This document shows, piece by piece, positions 17,677 through 25,923 of a stretch of 64,000 nucleotides of DNA. The stretch lies in NCBI GenBank assembly GCA_963717745.1, contig CAVQXJ010000016.1, positions 1 through 64,000 on the forward strand, written 5' to 3'. The position numbers were made by a program, and so were the translations under genes. Positions within the stretch are counted from its first letter, which is position 1. Each line of letters opens with the position of its first letter. Source of the stretch: JACCXG01 sp963717745 (GTDB lineage: Bacteria > Acidobacteriota > Vicinamibacteria > Vicinamibacterales > 2-12-FULL-66-21). The notes below the pieces were generated by a model, which was not told where the DNA came from, did not search any database, and saw only the letters and a program-made list of their open reading frames with translations.

Positions 17677-18139
17677 ATGCGCGGCAACATGACGGTCGAA
17701 GACGCGATCAACGTCGTGCACGTTCTCGGGCGCGATCTCGCGTCGAACGGCGACGAGGACGTGGGAAAGCTGTTGTCAGCGGCGACATGCCTCGTCCCTC
17801 ATGTCCATCAACAGGCGGCGGAACTTGAACGTGAACGAGCACGCCGGCAAGGGGACGGTCATCGCGAGGCGACGTCGCTTGAAGGACATCGTCTCGAGAA
17901 CGGCGCAGACGGAGGCGGTCGCCGCGACTTCTTAGCAGGACGCGGCGTGCATGCCGGCGAGACCCTCTACCTGCTCACGTACTGCGGCTGGCACGCCGTC
18001 AGGTACGAGTCAAACATCCCGCGCGCCCAGCCATGCCTGTACCTTCCCGCTACCAGGTGTGAGAGAGGACATCGTGTTCTGGGTGCCGCGCGAGGCGCGG
18101 TTCGTGTGGCCGGACGAACTGCGGCAACGGCCGCGTTAG
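17677..18139 (+). CDS. Unknown accessory protein, one frameshift; possibly two genes
   Basis: Starts MRGNMTVEDAINVVHVLGRD behind GAGAGGAAAAAA. The first 60 residues are helical (DEDVGKLLSAATCLVPHVHQ). A low-complexity stretch follows, then a distinct C-terminal part, GETLYLLTYCGWHAVRYESN and CLYLPLPGVREDIVFWVPRE, ending FVWPDELRQRPR and TAG. The C-terminal part needs a +1 shift near 18055. The halves could be separate genes with a start near 17945. No named family is recognised. It is the last gene of the accessory block. Confidence 0.45.
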
Positions 18140-18148
18140 CAGTTCGAG

Positions 18149-18177
18149 GTGGACGTCGTCACCGCGATGACGTCCAC
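18149..18177 (+). terminator. Perfect 9-bp hairpin after the accessory block
   Basis: GTGGACGTC (18149-18157) pairs with GACGTCCAC (18169-18177) around 11 bases, 10 bases after the stop at 18137. No T-tract follows. Confidence 0.5.
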
Positions 18178-18243
18178 GCTCGACGCGGAGAGTTTGTTCC
18201 ACCCGAGGTCTAGCGAGGTATCCCATGACAACTGGAGATTTCC

Positions 18244-18484
18244 ATGCGACTCCAGAATTCACGACCGATGCGGAGCGCGATTTCAGATCTGTTGACAGTT
18301 CAGGAGACCGCGCAATTCCTGAAGGTGAGCGTCTCGTGGATCTACGAGCACGTCCGGCCGGACGCCGAGGACCGCCTGCCAGTGGTGAAGCTCGGAAAGT
18401 ATTTGCGATTCGACGCGTCGCGATCTGCTCGCTTACATCGATTCGAAACGCGCCGCCTCGTGCCGCCGGCCACGAAGACGTTGA
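18244..18484 (+). CDS. Excisionase-like HTH protein, one frameshift
   Basis: About 80 residues. After a short N-terminus, LLTVQETAQFLKVSVSWIYE is a typical MerR-like helix-turn-helix of the excisionase family, followed by LPVVKLGKYLRF (the wing) and, after a shift near 18418, DLLAYIDSKRAASCR. Such proteins direct the integrase toward excision. It lies just upstream of the integrase gene, which fits. The start is uncertain; the ATG at 18244 is the first suitable codon. Confidence 0.7.
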
Positions 18485-18556
18485 CCGATCGGCCCTGCCG
18501 CGGTAGCGTGGACGCACCAGAAAGCAGGGCGAGCCACTTCCAGAAGGGAGGTCGGC

Positions 18557-19760
18557 GTGGCTCGTCGACGATTTCAGACAGGATATTTGTTCAAGCGCGG
18601 GAAGCGCCGCAAGGTGTGGGTCGCACGCTGGCGCGAGACGCTCTGGTCGAGAACGGTCAGCGTGAAACAGCTGCGACGAGCGGAGATGCTCGGCACAGTT
18701 GCCGAGCTCCCGAAGAAGGGCGATGCCCAGGTGCGGATGGAAGACTGTCTCCGGGCGATCAATCAGGGCACGGGACGGCCAGAGGCGTTCATCGACGTTC
18801 GGGACCTTCGTCGAAACGCAATGGAAGACATTGGTGCTCCCTAACTTCAAGCCTCGACGCAGCACGGCTACAAAAGCGTGCTCAATCTCCATCTGCTCCC
18901 AAGGTGGCGAAGACTGGCGGCTCCGTGACATCGACCGGCTGGCTATCCAGCAATGGGTCGCGGAGAAATTCCGTCAGCGATGTGGCTGGCAGACGGTGCG
19001 CAATTCGTGGGTGTTGCTCTCGGGCATTCTCGAAACGGCGGTTGAATACGGATATCTCAGGTAAACCCCGCGCGGGGCGTGAAGTTCCCGCAGAAGGGGC
19101 TGAAAGAGAAGCCCGCGATGATCGCCGGCGACGAGTTTCGGGAAGTTGCTGAAGCAGGTCGACGAACCGCATCGGACGATGGTCAGCCTCATTGCCGCGA
19201 CGGGATTGAGGATCGGCGAGTTGTTGGGGCTGCGCTGGCGGGCGCGTCGAATTTGGACATCGGCACGCTGGCGGTGCGCGAGTCGGTCTTCGAGGGGCAA
19301 GTCCAGTCGCCGAAGACGCTGAGGGCAGTTCGAACGATTCCGCTCGGTCCACATGCCGATCGCGGCGCTGGTCGGCGCATCGGACAGCGCGTTGGGCGGC
19401 GGGCGCCAGCCGATCTGGTGTTCGGCAATCGCAAGGGCGAGCCCTTGCGGGAGTCGAAAGCTGCTGACGAAAGTGCTACAACCGGCGGCGGAAGCGGCGG
19501 GGCTCGGGACGGGTGACGTGGCATCAGTTCCGCCACATCCATTCTTCCTTCCTGAACGATCTGAACGTGCCGTGAAGATCGCGCAGGAGCAGCTTGGCCA
19601 CGCCAGCATTTCGACGACGCTGGGCATCTACACGCACGTCGATGCCGATGCGTCGCATCGCGAAGCAGTGGAAGCAGTCGAAGCGCGATTGTTTGGTGAT
19701 TTGGACCCAAATGTACTCGAATTGGCGAACGGGCCGAAAGCCGGTCAAGTCGGTAAATGA
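18557..19760 (+). CDS. Tyrosine recombinase (integrase), multiply frameshifted
   Basis: The reconstructed protein of about 400 residues starts MARRRFQTGYLFKRGKRRKV behind GGGAGG, with an arm-binding N-terminus, a core-binding domain (TFVETQWKTLVLPNFKPSTQ, then LRDIDRLAIQQWVAEKF) and the catalytic domain. The catalytic domain has the Arg box ATGLRIGELLGLRW near 19200, the HxxR box WHQFRHIHSSFL near 19520, LGHASISTTLGIYTH near 19600 with the catalytic His/Tyr region, and a C-terminal ARLFGDLDP. About ten frame changes, both +1 and -1, separate these segments. It reads toward tRNA-Cys and stops 26 bases from it, so the element was presumably integrated by this enzyme. Confidence 0.85.
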
Positions 19761-19780
19761 CGCGTAGTGCTTAGATTTAG

Positions 19781-19857
<77 letters not shown>

Positions 19858-20180
19858 GCTTGACGTGCGTATGCGGTGGATGTCCGACCGCGGACAAAAC
19901 CCGATCTTAGCAGAACCCGCCAGAAAACCTCCACCGGCGCGCCTCGTCCAGGCGCACAACCATCCCAAGGTCGAGGGCCCAGGAGTGCTTTCAAGCGCCC
20001 CGCTGATCGCGAGCTGGCTGCCGGCGCGCCGGGCGGGGCGCACCGATCCGATCGGCGTCCTGAAGCAATAGGTCGCCGTTCGCGGGTTCGCGGGCCTGCC
20101 CCGCCGTAGCCTTGGCGGAGGCGGGTTCGCGGGTTCGCCGACAGCGGGGGCGGCGGCAACCGGGCGTCGTACTGACGCCT
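19858..20180. other. Intergenic region with a permease remnant and a REP-like repeat
   Basis: The region holds tRNA-Cys promoter sequence on the minus strand, a permease C-terminal remnant at 19997-20071 and, near 20090-20140, GCGGGTTCGCG repeats around CCCCGCCGTAGCCTTGGCGG, a palindromic repeat-like unit. There is no intact gene. Confidence 0.6.
19997..20071 (+). pseudogene. C-terminal remnant of an FtsX-type permease
   Basis: The frame ends APLIASWLPARRAGRTDPIG followed by VLKQ and TAG. This matches the last residues of MacB/ADOP-type permeases (a final membrane helix, PARRA, then a DP..LR-like end; compare PARRGADVEPINALRIE in the neighbouring gene). Nothing recognisable of the permease remains upstream, because the tRNA-Cys gene lies only 140 bases away. 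Confidence 0.55.
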
Positions 20181-22829
20181 CTACTCAATGCGCAACGCGT
20201 TGATCGGCTCCACGTCGGCGCCCCGCCGCGCGGGCACGACCACCGCGGCCAGTGCTATCGCCAGGAACGCCAGTGTCGCCAGCAGGTAGGTCAACGGATC
20301 GCCGGAGGTGATGCCAAACATGAGGGTCGAGAGGAGCCGGCGCAGCAACACGGCGGCAGCCAGGCCGACGACCAGTCCACACACCACGAGCCCTGCCCCC
20401 TCTGCGACAAGCTCTCCAAAGATTCTCCGAGCGGTCGCGCCGAGCGCCAGCCGGATCCCGATCTCGTGCGTGCGCTGCGTGACCAGGTAGGCAATCAGGC
20501 CATAGACGCCGATGACCGCCAGGATCACTGCCATCACCGCGAAGGACGTCACGAGGATGGCTTGCATTCGCGGCCGTGCCAGGATCGCGGCGACATCGCG
20601 ATCGAGCGTCCCGACCGCGGACACGGCCTGCATCGGATCCGCGTCGTGAATCGCGCCGCGGATCGCCGCGGCGTAGGCGAGCGGATCTCCACTGGTGCGG
20701 ACGATCAGGTTGGTGATGTAGCCAGGTGCCTGCGCGTGGAGCAGGAACACCGTGGGGAACGGGTCGGACGTCACACCGTTGTGCCGCACGTCGCCGACCA
20801 CGCCGACGATCTCTGCCAGCGCCTGATTGGAGAATTGCACGAGGATGCGCTGACCGAGGACGCGGCCATCAGGGAAGTAGCGCTGGGCAAACGACTGATT
20901 CACGACCAGCACGCGCGGCGACGCCGGACGATCGCGCCGATCGAACGGCCGCCCGGCCAGGATCGGAATGCCCATCGCGCCGAAATAGCCGCGGCTCACG
21001 AGCCCGCATTCGGTCGGCAGGGATCGGGTGGGATCCTTGGCCGCAGCGTGTTCCTCCCGCCAGAAGCCTGTCCCACACGCGTTGCCCTTCAGGGGCAGGA
21101 ACTGGATCGTCCCGGCCGCCTTCACGCCCTGCACGGTCTCGACCCGATCGAGAATCTGGTCGAGGGCGGCAATGCGCGCCTCGGGGGGGCGCATGCCGAG
21201 AAACAGTCCCATCGTGATGGTCTCGGCCGGCTGAAATCCGAGACTGACGCGGGCGAGGTTCGATAGCGTCCGTAGCAGCAGTCCTGCACCAACGAGGAGC
21301 ACCACCGCCAGCGCCACCTCAGTCACGACCAGCAGTCTCCTGGCTCGATGGTGACGGCGATCGCCGGTGCCGCTCCGCGCTCGCTCACGCAGCGCCGCTT
21401 CCGGTGCGGCGAGACCCGCCCGTCGCGCCGGCACCAGGCCGAACAGCACCGCGGTGGCCAGCGACGCTGCGAAGGTGAACAGCAGAGAGAGGCCGTCCAG
21501 ACGGATCGGCGCGGACGTTCCGGCGGTCAGAGCACCGGCGCTGACCGCTGCCAGCGCCTGCGTCGCCCAGTACGCCAGTGCAAGACCGGCCAGACCGCCG
21601 CACGCCGAGAGCACCAGACTCTCGACCACCAACTGTCGAATGAGACGGCCACGGCTGGCGCCGAGTGCGGCGCGCACCGCCAGCTCACCGCGACGCGCGA
21701 CTCCGCGCGCCAGGAGCAGTCCTGCCAGATTCACACACGCGATGGCCAGCACGATCGCTACGACCGCCATCAACAGGCGCAGTCCGGGACGCGCCTCCCG
21801 AACCAGGAACTCGTGCAGGTTGAACACGAACACGTCCATGTGCTCGTCGAAGCGATACTGCTGTCGAAGGGCCGCGTAGATGACCGATAGCTCGGCTTGG
21901 GCGCTGTCGACGGTGACATTCGCCGCGAGCCGGCCGTAGGCCTGAAAGGCACGCCCTCCGGTCGCGGACGGGTTCGCGGGATCGAGGACCAACGGCGTGA
22001 AGACGTCGGGCTCGACCACCCCGATGCGAAATCCCGGCGGCGCCACGCCGACGATGGTGAGCGACCCGTCCGACAGGGCAAGCTGACGCCCGAGAACGCC
22101 GGGGTCGCCACCGAACCACCGCTGCCAGAAGCCATAGCCGAGGATCGCCGCCGCCGCCTCGCCTCCAGGCCGCGTCTCTGCCACCGTGAACATGCGGCCC
22201 AAGAGCGGTTCGACGCCGAACACCTGGAACAACTCGGACGTCGTGGCGAGGCGGCCGACCTGTTCCGCGCCGCGCGGCCCCTTCACGTTCAAGGGCAGAG
22301 TCTGGACGAGCGCCAGCGCGTCGAACGAGCGGGCCTGCGTCTGCCAGGCGACCAGGTTGACGGGATGCACGCTCAGCGGCTTGGCGGAATCGAGTGCGTG
22401 CTCGTGGAAGACCACGATCCGGTCCGAATCTCGATATGGCAGCGGCGTGAGCAGGACCGCGTTCACGAACGTGAAGATCGTCGTGTTGGCGCCGATGCCG
22501 ATCGCGAGCGACAGGATCGCCACGGCGCTGAACCCAGGGCTCTTCCGAAGCGTGCGCAGCGCGTAGATCAGGTCCTGGCGCAGGCTGTCGAGCAACACCA
22601 GGCCGCGGGCATCCCGGCACTCTTCCTTGCGCGGCTCGACTGCGCCCATGTCACGGTGGGCGGCGTACCGGGCCTCGGCCGGAGACATGCCCCCGGCGAC
22701 GTGGTCGTCTACCAGGCGCTCGAAATGGTACCGAAGCTCATCGTCCAGCTCCCGTTCGACCTGGCGGCCGCGGAGCAACGATCGGATGCGCAAACGAGCC
22801 TGGGTGATCCAGCGCATGGCCGTGCTCAT
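20181..22829 (-). CDS. ADOP-type FtsX/MacB permease
   Basis: 882 residues in an intact frame. The N-terminal soluble segment (MSTAMRWITQARLRIRSLLR, RELDDELRYHFERLVDDHVA, EARYAAHRDMGAVE) is the hallmark of the acidobacterial duplicated orphan permeases. Two MacB periplasmic-core plus FtsX permease halves follow, with membrane helices around residues 90-115, 360-470 and three near the C-terminus, which ends PARRGADVEPINALRIE. These proteins resemble MacB but lack an adjacent ATPase gene, as here. The ATG at 22829 overlaps the stop of the PadR gene in an ATGA arrangement, so this start was chosen over one 48 bases upstream. Substrate unknown. Confidence 0.88.
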   Translation of the reverse strand: MSTAMRWITQARLRIRSLLRGRQVERELDDELRYHFERLVDDHVAGGMSPAEARYAAHRDMGAVEPRKEECRDARGLVLLDSLRQDLIYALRTLRKSPGFSAVAILSLAIGIGANTTIFTFVNAVLLTPLPYRDSDRIVVFHEHALDSAKPLSVHPVNLVAWQTQARSFDALALVQTLPLNVKGPRGAEQVGRLATTSELFQVFGVEPLLGRMFTVAETRPGGEAAAAILGYGFWQRWFGGDPGVLGRQLALSDGSLTIVGVAPPGFRIGVVEPDVFTPLVLDPANPSATGGRAFQAYGRLAANVTVDSAQAELSVIYAALRQQYRFDEHMDVFVFNLHEFLVREARPGLRLLMAVVAIVLAIACVNLAGLLLARGVARRGELAVRAALGASRGRLIRQLVVESLVLSACGGLAGLALAYWATQALAAVSAGALTAGTSAPIRLDGLSLLFTFAASLATAVLFGLVPARRAGLAAPEAALRERARSGTGDRRHHRARRLLVVTEVALAVVLLVGAGLLLRTLSNLARVSLGFQPAETITMGLFLGMRPPEARIAALDQILDRVETVQGVKAAGTIQFLPLKGNACGTGFWREEHAAAKDPTRSLPTECGLVSRGYFGAMGIPILAGRPFDRRDRPASPRVLVVNQSFAQRYFPDGRVLGQRILVQFSNQALAEIVGVVGDVRHNGVTSDPFPTVFLLHAQAPGYITNLIVRTSGDPLAYAAAIRGAIHDADPMQAVSAVGTLDRDVAAILARPRMQAILVTSFAVMAVILAVIGVYGLIAYLVTQRTHEIGIRLALGATARRIFGELVAEGAGLVVCGLVVGLAAAVLLRRLLSTLMFGITSGDPLTYLLATLAFLAIALAAVVVPARRGADVEPINALRIE

Positions 22830-23158
22830 CAGACCGGCTTGACGATCAGGGAGATGGCCGATGACAGCCGTTCCCATTCTGCCGTCTCGGCCTTCAGAGC
22901 CTTGCGCCCGGCGGCGGTGAGCGCGTAGTACTTGGCGCGGCGGTTGTTCTCACTCGCCGCCCACTCTGCTTCTATCCAGCCCTGCTGCTCGAGCCTGTGC
23001 AGCGCGGGATAGAGCGCGCTCTGGCCGACGCGCAGCTGCTCGTTGGACATCTGGCGGATGCGCAACCCGATCGCCCAGCCATGCATGGGCTCGAGGGCCA
23101 CCACCCTGAGAATCAGGAGCCCCAACGTGCCCTGCACCAAGTCGGTCGGCCTGCTCAT
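22829..23158 (-). CDS. PadR-family transcriptional regulator
   Basis: 109 residues. MSRPTDLVQGTLGLLILRVV, HGWAIGLRIRQMS, VGQSALYPALHRLEQQGWIE, NNRRAKYYALTAAGRKAL form the PadR winged helix, with an additional C-terminal dimerisation helix (AEWERLSSAISLI). PadR genes coupled to ADOP permeases are a common pair in Acidobacteriota. The gene overlaps the permease start by one base and probably autoregulates the operon through the inverted repeat just upstream. Confidence 0.92.
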   Translation of the reverse strand: MSRPTDLVQGTLGLLILRVVALEPMHGWAIGLRIRQMSNEQLRVGQSALYPALHRLEQQGWIEAEWAASENNRRAKYYALTAAGRKALKAETAEWERLSSAISLIVKPV

Positions 23159-23170
23159 CTCCGCTCCCCT

Positions 23171-23195
23171 CAGTAACTGTTCCTATCAGTTACTG
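23171..23195 (-). promoter_or_regulatory. Candidate PadR operator
   Basis: CAGTAACTG (23171-23179) and CAGTTACTG (23187-23195) form a perfect 9-bp inverted repeat around 7 bases, 13 bases upstream of the padR-type start. The position suits autoregulation. Confidence 0.65.
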
Positions 23196-23249
23196 ACAAG
23201 TAGTATCGCGGGGATGCCAACCCGAGTCAAGGTGAGCCGGCCCGGCCGA

Positions 23250-23390
23250 CTATTCGTCGCGCAGGGTCGTGAGCGGGTCGACGCGAACGACGGCGCTGGC
23301 CGGGATGCGGCAGGCGGCGTATGCCGTGGCCCCGAGCACCAGTGGCACCGCGAGGAATGCGACCGGATCGGTCGGGCCGACTCCGAGGTC
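23250..23390 (-). pseudogene. C-terminal remnant of a second ADOP-type permease
   Basis: The frame ending at 23250 reads DPVAFLAVPLVLGATAYAAC, then RIPASAVVRVDPLTTLRDE and a stop. This is the last membrane helix and tail of an ADOP/FtsX permease. The sequence upstream (to about 23540) has no permease likeness, so only the 3' end survives. It sits on the same strand as the intact copy, beyond the PadR gene. Confidence 0.6.
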
Positions 23391-23670
23391 CTGCTCCGGA
23401 GCCCCTCCGCCGAAACTCCTCCGGAGGCGAATCAAGGACGCGCGAATTCGTCGGATAACCATGCTGGGCTCTCTGAGGCAGGCGCCGGACGGGATTATCG
23501 CGCCGCTGCCTTGGGCTGGCCCTAGCGTATCGGCGTCTCCTATTGGGACACAATACGGAAGGAACGGGTCGGCCGTTCGCCTTGCTTGCGATTTGGGCGC
23601 TGTGGTACCATAACTTCTTCACAGACAGCGGTTGGCGGTGTCCCTGGGACAGCGTCGCGCGGCTGGGAAC

Positions 23671-23745
23671 GCGGGAATAACTCAGTGGTAGAGTGCGACC
23701 TTGCCAAGGTCGAAGTCGCGGGTTCGAATCCCGTTTCCCGCTCCA
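23671..23745 (+). tRNA. tRNA-Gly (anticodon GCC) with encoded CCA
   Basis: GCGGGAA pairs with TTCCCGC at the acceptor. The anticodon stem CGACC/GGTCG encloses TTGCCAA (anticodon GCC), and the T-arm is GCGGG/CCCGT around TTCGAAT. The discriminator T is followed by CCA at 23743-23745. Unlike the tRNA-Cys gene, it encodes its CCA. Confidence 0.96.
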
Positions 23746-23789
23746 ATCTTGATGACGGCGCGTCCGAGGACGCGCTTTTGTTTTGTACG

Positions 23790-24155
23790 CTAGCACGCGT
23801 CGAACGCGTTCACGTACACCTCAATCACCGGGTCGGTGCGGTCGAACATCACCGTCACGACGTCGAAGCGGCAGGGTCGATCGGCGATGTGTTCGCGGGT
23901 CAGGTAGTCCTTCGCCATGCGGGTCAGGCGGCGCTGCTTCCAGGGCGTCACGGCTTCAGCGGCGGTGCCGAACTCGGCGTCCCCGCGCGCTTTGACCTCC
24001 ACGAACACCAGCACGCCGTCACGTTCGGCCACGATGTCGATCTCGCCACAGCGAGTGCGGTAGCGGCGCGCAGTTATTGCGTACCCACGACGCTCGAGCT
24101 CGCGGGCCGCGAGATCCTCGCCGATTTTTCCCAGTTCCTGGCGGGCCAGCGTCAT
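23790..24155 (-). CDS. YraN/UPF0102-family predicted nuclease
   Basis: 121 residues starting MTLARQELGKIGEDLAAREL, the standard start of the family. The motifs YRTRCGEIDIVAERDGVLVF and FVEVKAR provide the E..D..ExK pattern of the PD-(D/E)XK nuclease fold; the C-terminus has RFDVVTVMFD. The in-frame extension upstream to 24197 is not conserved in kind and was left out. The biological role of YraN is unclear; a function in DNA processing is assumed from the fold. Confidence 0.9.
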   Translation of the reverse strand: MTLARQELGKIGEDLAARELERRGYAITARRYRTRCGEIDIVAERDGVLVFVEVKARGDAEFGTAAEAVTPWKQRRLTRMAKDYLTREHIADRPCRFDVVTVMFDRTDPVIEVYVNAFDAC

Positions 24156-24458
24156 GCCCGCGGGGACGAGCAAGAACCGTGTCGGGTCGCCAGGCACCCG
24201 CCCCGTGGCTCGCGGCGGTCGGGTGCTTTCAGTCGCGGATGGGTAATTCGATGGCCGGTGGATTTACAGGAGGGCCAGGAGTTCAGGAGGAACCAAAGTT
24301 TTCTTTCTCCTGGCCTCCTGGCCCTGTGATCGCGAGCGTCGCGAGTGGCCCCGGTCGCCAATCCTAGCGCCCCGATGGCGTGCGGCATCGGGATTCTCCC
24401 TTTTCCCTTCTGCCTTCTCCCTTGACACGCGGGGTTCTCATCAGCCGTCAGACTCGGT
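24156..24458. other. Intergenic region with a hairpin and a 51-bp dispersed repeat
   Basis: AGGGCCAGGAG (24271-24281) pairs with CTCCTGGCCCT (24315-24325). The T-rich stretch CAAAGTTTTCTTTCT lies within the loop. The dispersed 51-bp repeat occupies 24394-24444. No gene was seen. Confidence 0.6.
24394..24444 (+). repeat. 51-bp dispersed repeat, copy A
   Basis: Pyrimidine-rich half TTCTCCCTTTTCCCTTCTGC followed by CTTGACACGCGGGGTTCTCA and TCAG. Copies lie at 56213-56263 (inverted, 48 of 51 identical) and 59524-59574 (47 of 51). Confidence 0.8.
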
Positions 24459-25785
24459 CTAACCCCGCGAGCCGAAGTCGGTGAGGCACTCGTCGAAGAT
24501 CCGCAGCACCTGATCGGCCTGATCGAGGCTCAGGACCAGCGGGGGCGCCAGGCGGATGGCATTCTTGCCGGCGCCGAGGACCAGGACGCCGCGACGGAAC
24601 ATCGCCTGCACCAGGGCGTTCCGCTCCGCGATCGCCCGCTCCTTCGTCTGCACGATCGCGCACCAGCTCGATGCCGATCATCAGGCCCTTGCCGCGCACA
24701 TCGCCGATCACGGGATGCTTCGCCTGCAGGGCGCGGAAACCGTCGAGCAGATGCGCGCCGACCGCGGCGGCGTTCGCCACCAGACCGTCCTGGAGCAGCT
24801 TGATCGTCGCGTTCGCGGCGGCGCACGACACCGGGTTGCCGCCGAACGTGCTGGCGTGCGCACCCGGCGGCCAGGTCATGATGTCGGCCCTCGCGCAGGT
24901 CACGCCGAGCGGCAGGCCCGAGGCGATGCCCTTGGCGATGTTGACCACGTCCGCCTTCAGGCCGAGGTGATCGCACGCGAACATCTTCCCGGTCCGGCCC
25001 ATGCCCGACTGCACTTCGTCCACCACCAGCAGCATGCCGTGCTCGGTGGTCAGCTCGCGCAGGCCCTGCAGGAACGCGTCCGGCGGCACGACGTACCCGC
25101 CCTCCCCCTGAATCGGTTCGACGACGATCGCGGCGATCTCGTCGGGGGCCACCAGATGGACCAGCAGCTGCTCTTTGATGAACGCCAGCGCCGCGGCAGC
25201 ACACGCGTCGGCGCTGCCGGCGAAGCGATACGGGTCGGGATACGGCGCGTGATAGACGCCCGGCATCATCGGCCCGAAGCCCCGGCGCTGGATCGCCTTG
25301 CTCGCGGTCAGCGACAACGCGCCGAGCGATCGGCCGTGGAACCCGCCGAAGAACGCGATGATGCCCTGCCGCTTGGTGTGATACCGCGACAGCTTGATCG
25401 CGGCTTCGGTGGTCTCGGTGCCCGAATTGGCGAAGAAGGTCCGCACATCGCCCTCGATCGGCGCGATCGAGGCCAGCGTCTCCGCGAGCCGCACCTGCGG
25501 TTCGTAGTAGAAGTCGGTCCCCGACATGTGGATGAACTTCTGCGCCTGCTCGGTGATCGCCCGGACCACGTCGGGATGCGAGACACCGGTCGAGTTGACG
25601 GCGATGCCGGCGGCGCAGTCGAGGAAGCAGTTGCCGTCGACGTCCTCGACCACCGCCCCCTCGCCGCGGGCGATCACGAACGGATAGTCCCGCGTGTAGG
25701 AGGGAGACACGAACCGGGCGTCGCGGTCGATGATCGCCTTGGCCTTGGGGCCGGGCAGCGCGGTCTTGATGTCGGGGGCGTTCAT
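24459..25785 (-). CDS. Class III PLP aminotransferase (acetylornithine / 4-aminobutyrate type), one frameshift
   Basis: The protein starts MNAPDIKTALPGPKAKAIID. It shows the fold-type I pattern: FLDCAAGIAVNSTGVSHPDV, FFANSGTETTEAAIKLSRYH, FFGGFHGRSLGALSLTASK, IVVEPIQGEGGYVVPP, VVDEVQSGMGRTGKMFA with the PLP Asp, and VNIAKGIASGLPLG with the Schiff-base Lys. STFGGNPVSCAAANATI follows, and after a +1 shift near 24650 the C-terminus reads RGVLVLGAGKNAIRLAPPLV. Substrate specificity between acetylornithine, ornithine and 4-aminobutyrate cannot be settled from sequence alone. It is last in a leftward run behind cysS. Confidence 0.88.
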
Positions 25786-25923
25786 GAGTCTGGAGCTGGC
25801 TGCGTGCTCTGACAGTTGCCAGTCCAGTTTCCAGTTCGACGAAGTCGGATCGGCAACCAGCGAGTGTGCCACGGATCAGGACTGGCGACTGGCAACTGGC
25901 CACTGAACACTGGCCACTGAAAA

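Noticed and set aside
12737..18177. Integron-like cassette array with attC sites
   Set aside because: The hairpins differ in sequence and size, lack the GTT/AAC core ends of attC sites, and no IntI-type integrase is present; the recombinase is a tRNA-targeting type.
18244..19152. A 302-residue fused HTH protein
   Set aside because: Only the first 60 residues are HTH-like. The rest is the integrase gene read in the wrong frame after a shift near 18418.
24556..25812. A 418-residue plus-strand frame opposite the aminotransferase
   Set aside because: It is an antisense shadow with no conserved motifs; the aminotransferase on the other strand has the full PLP-enzyme pattern.
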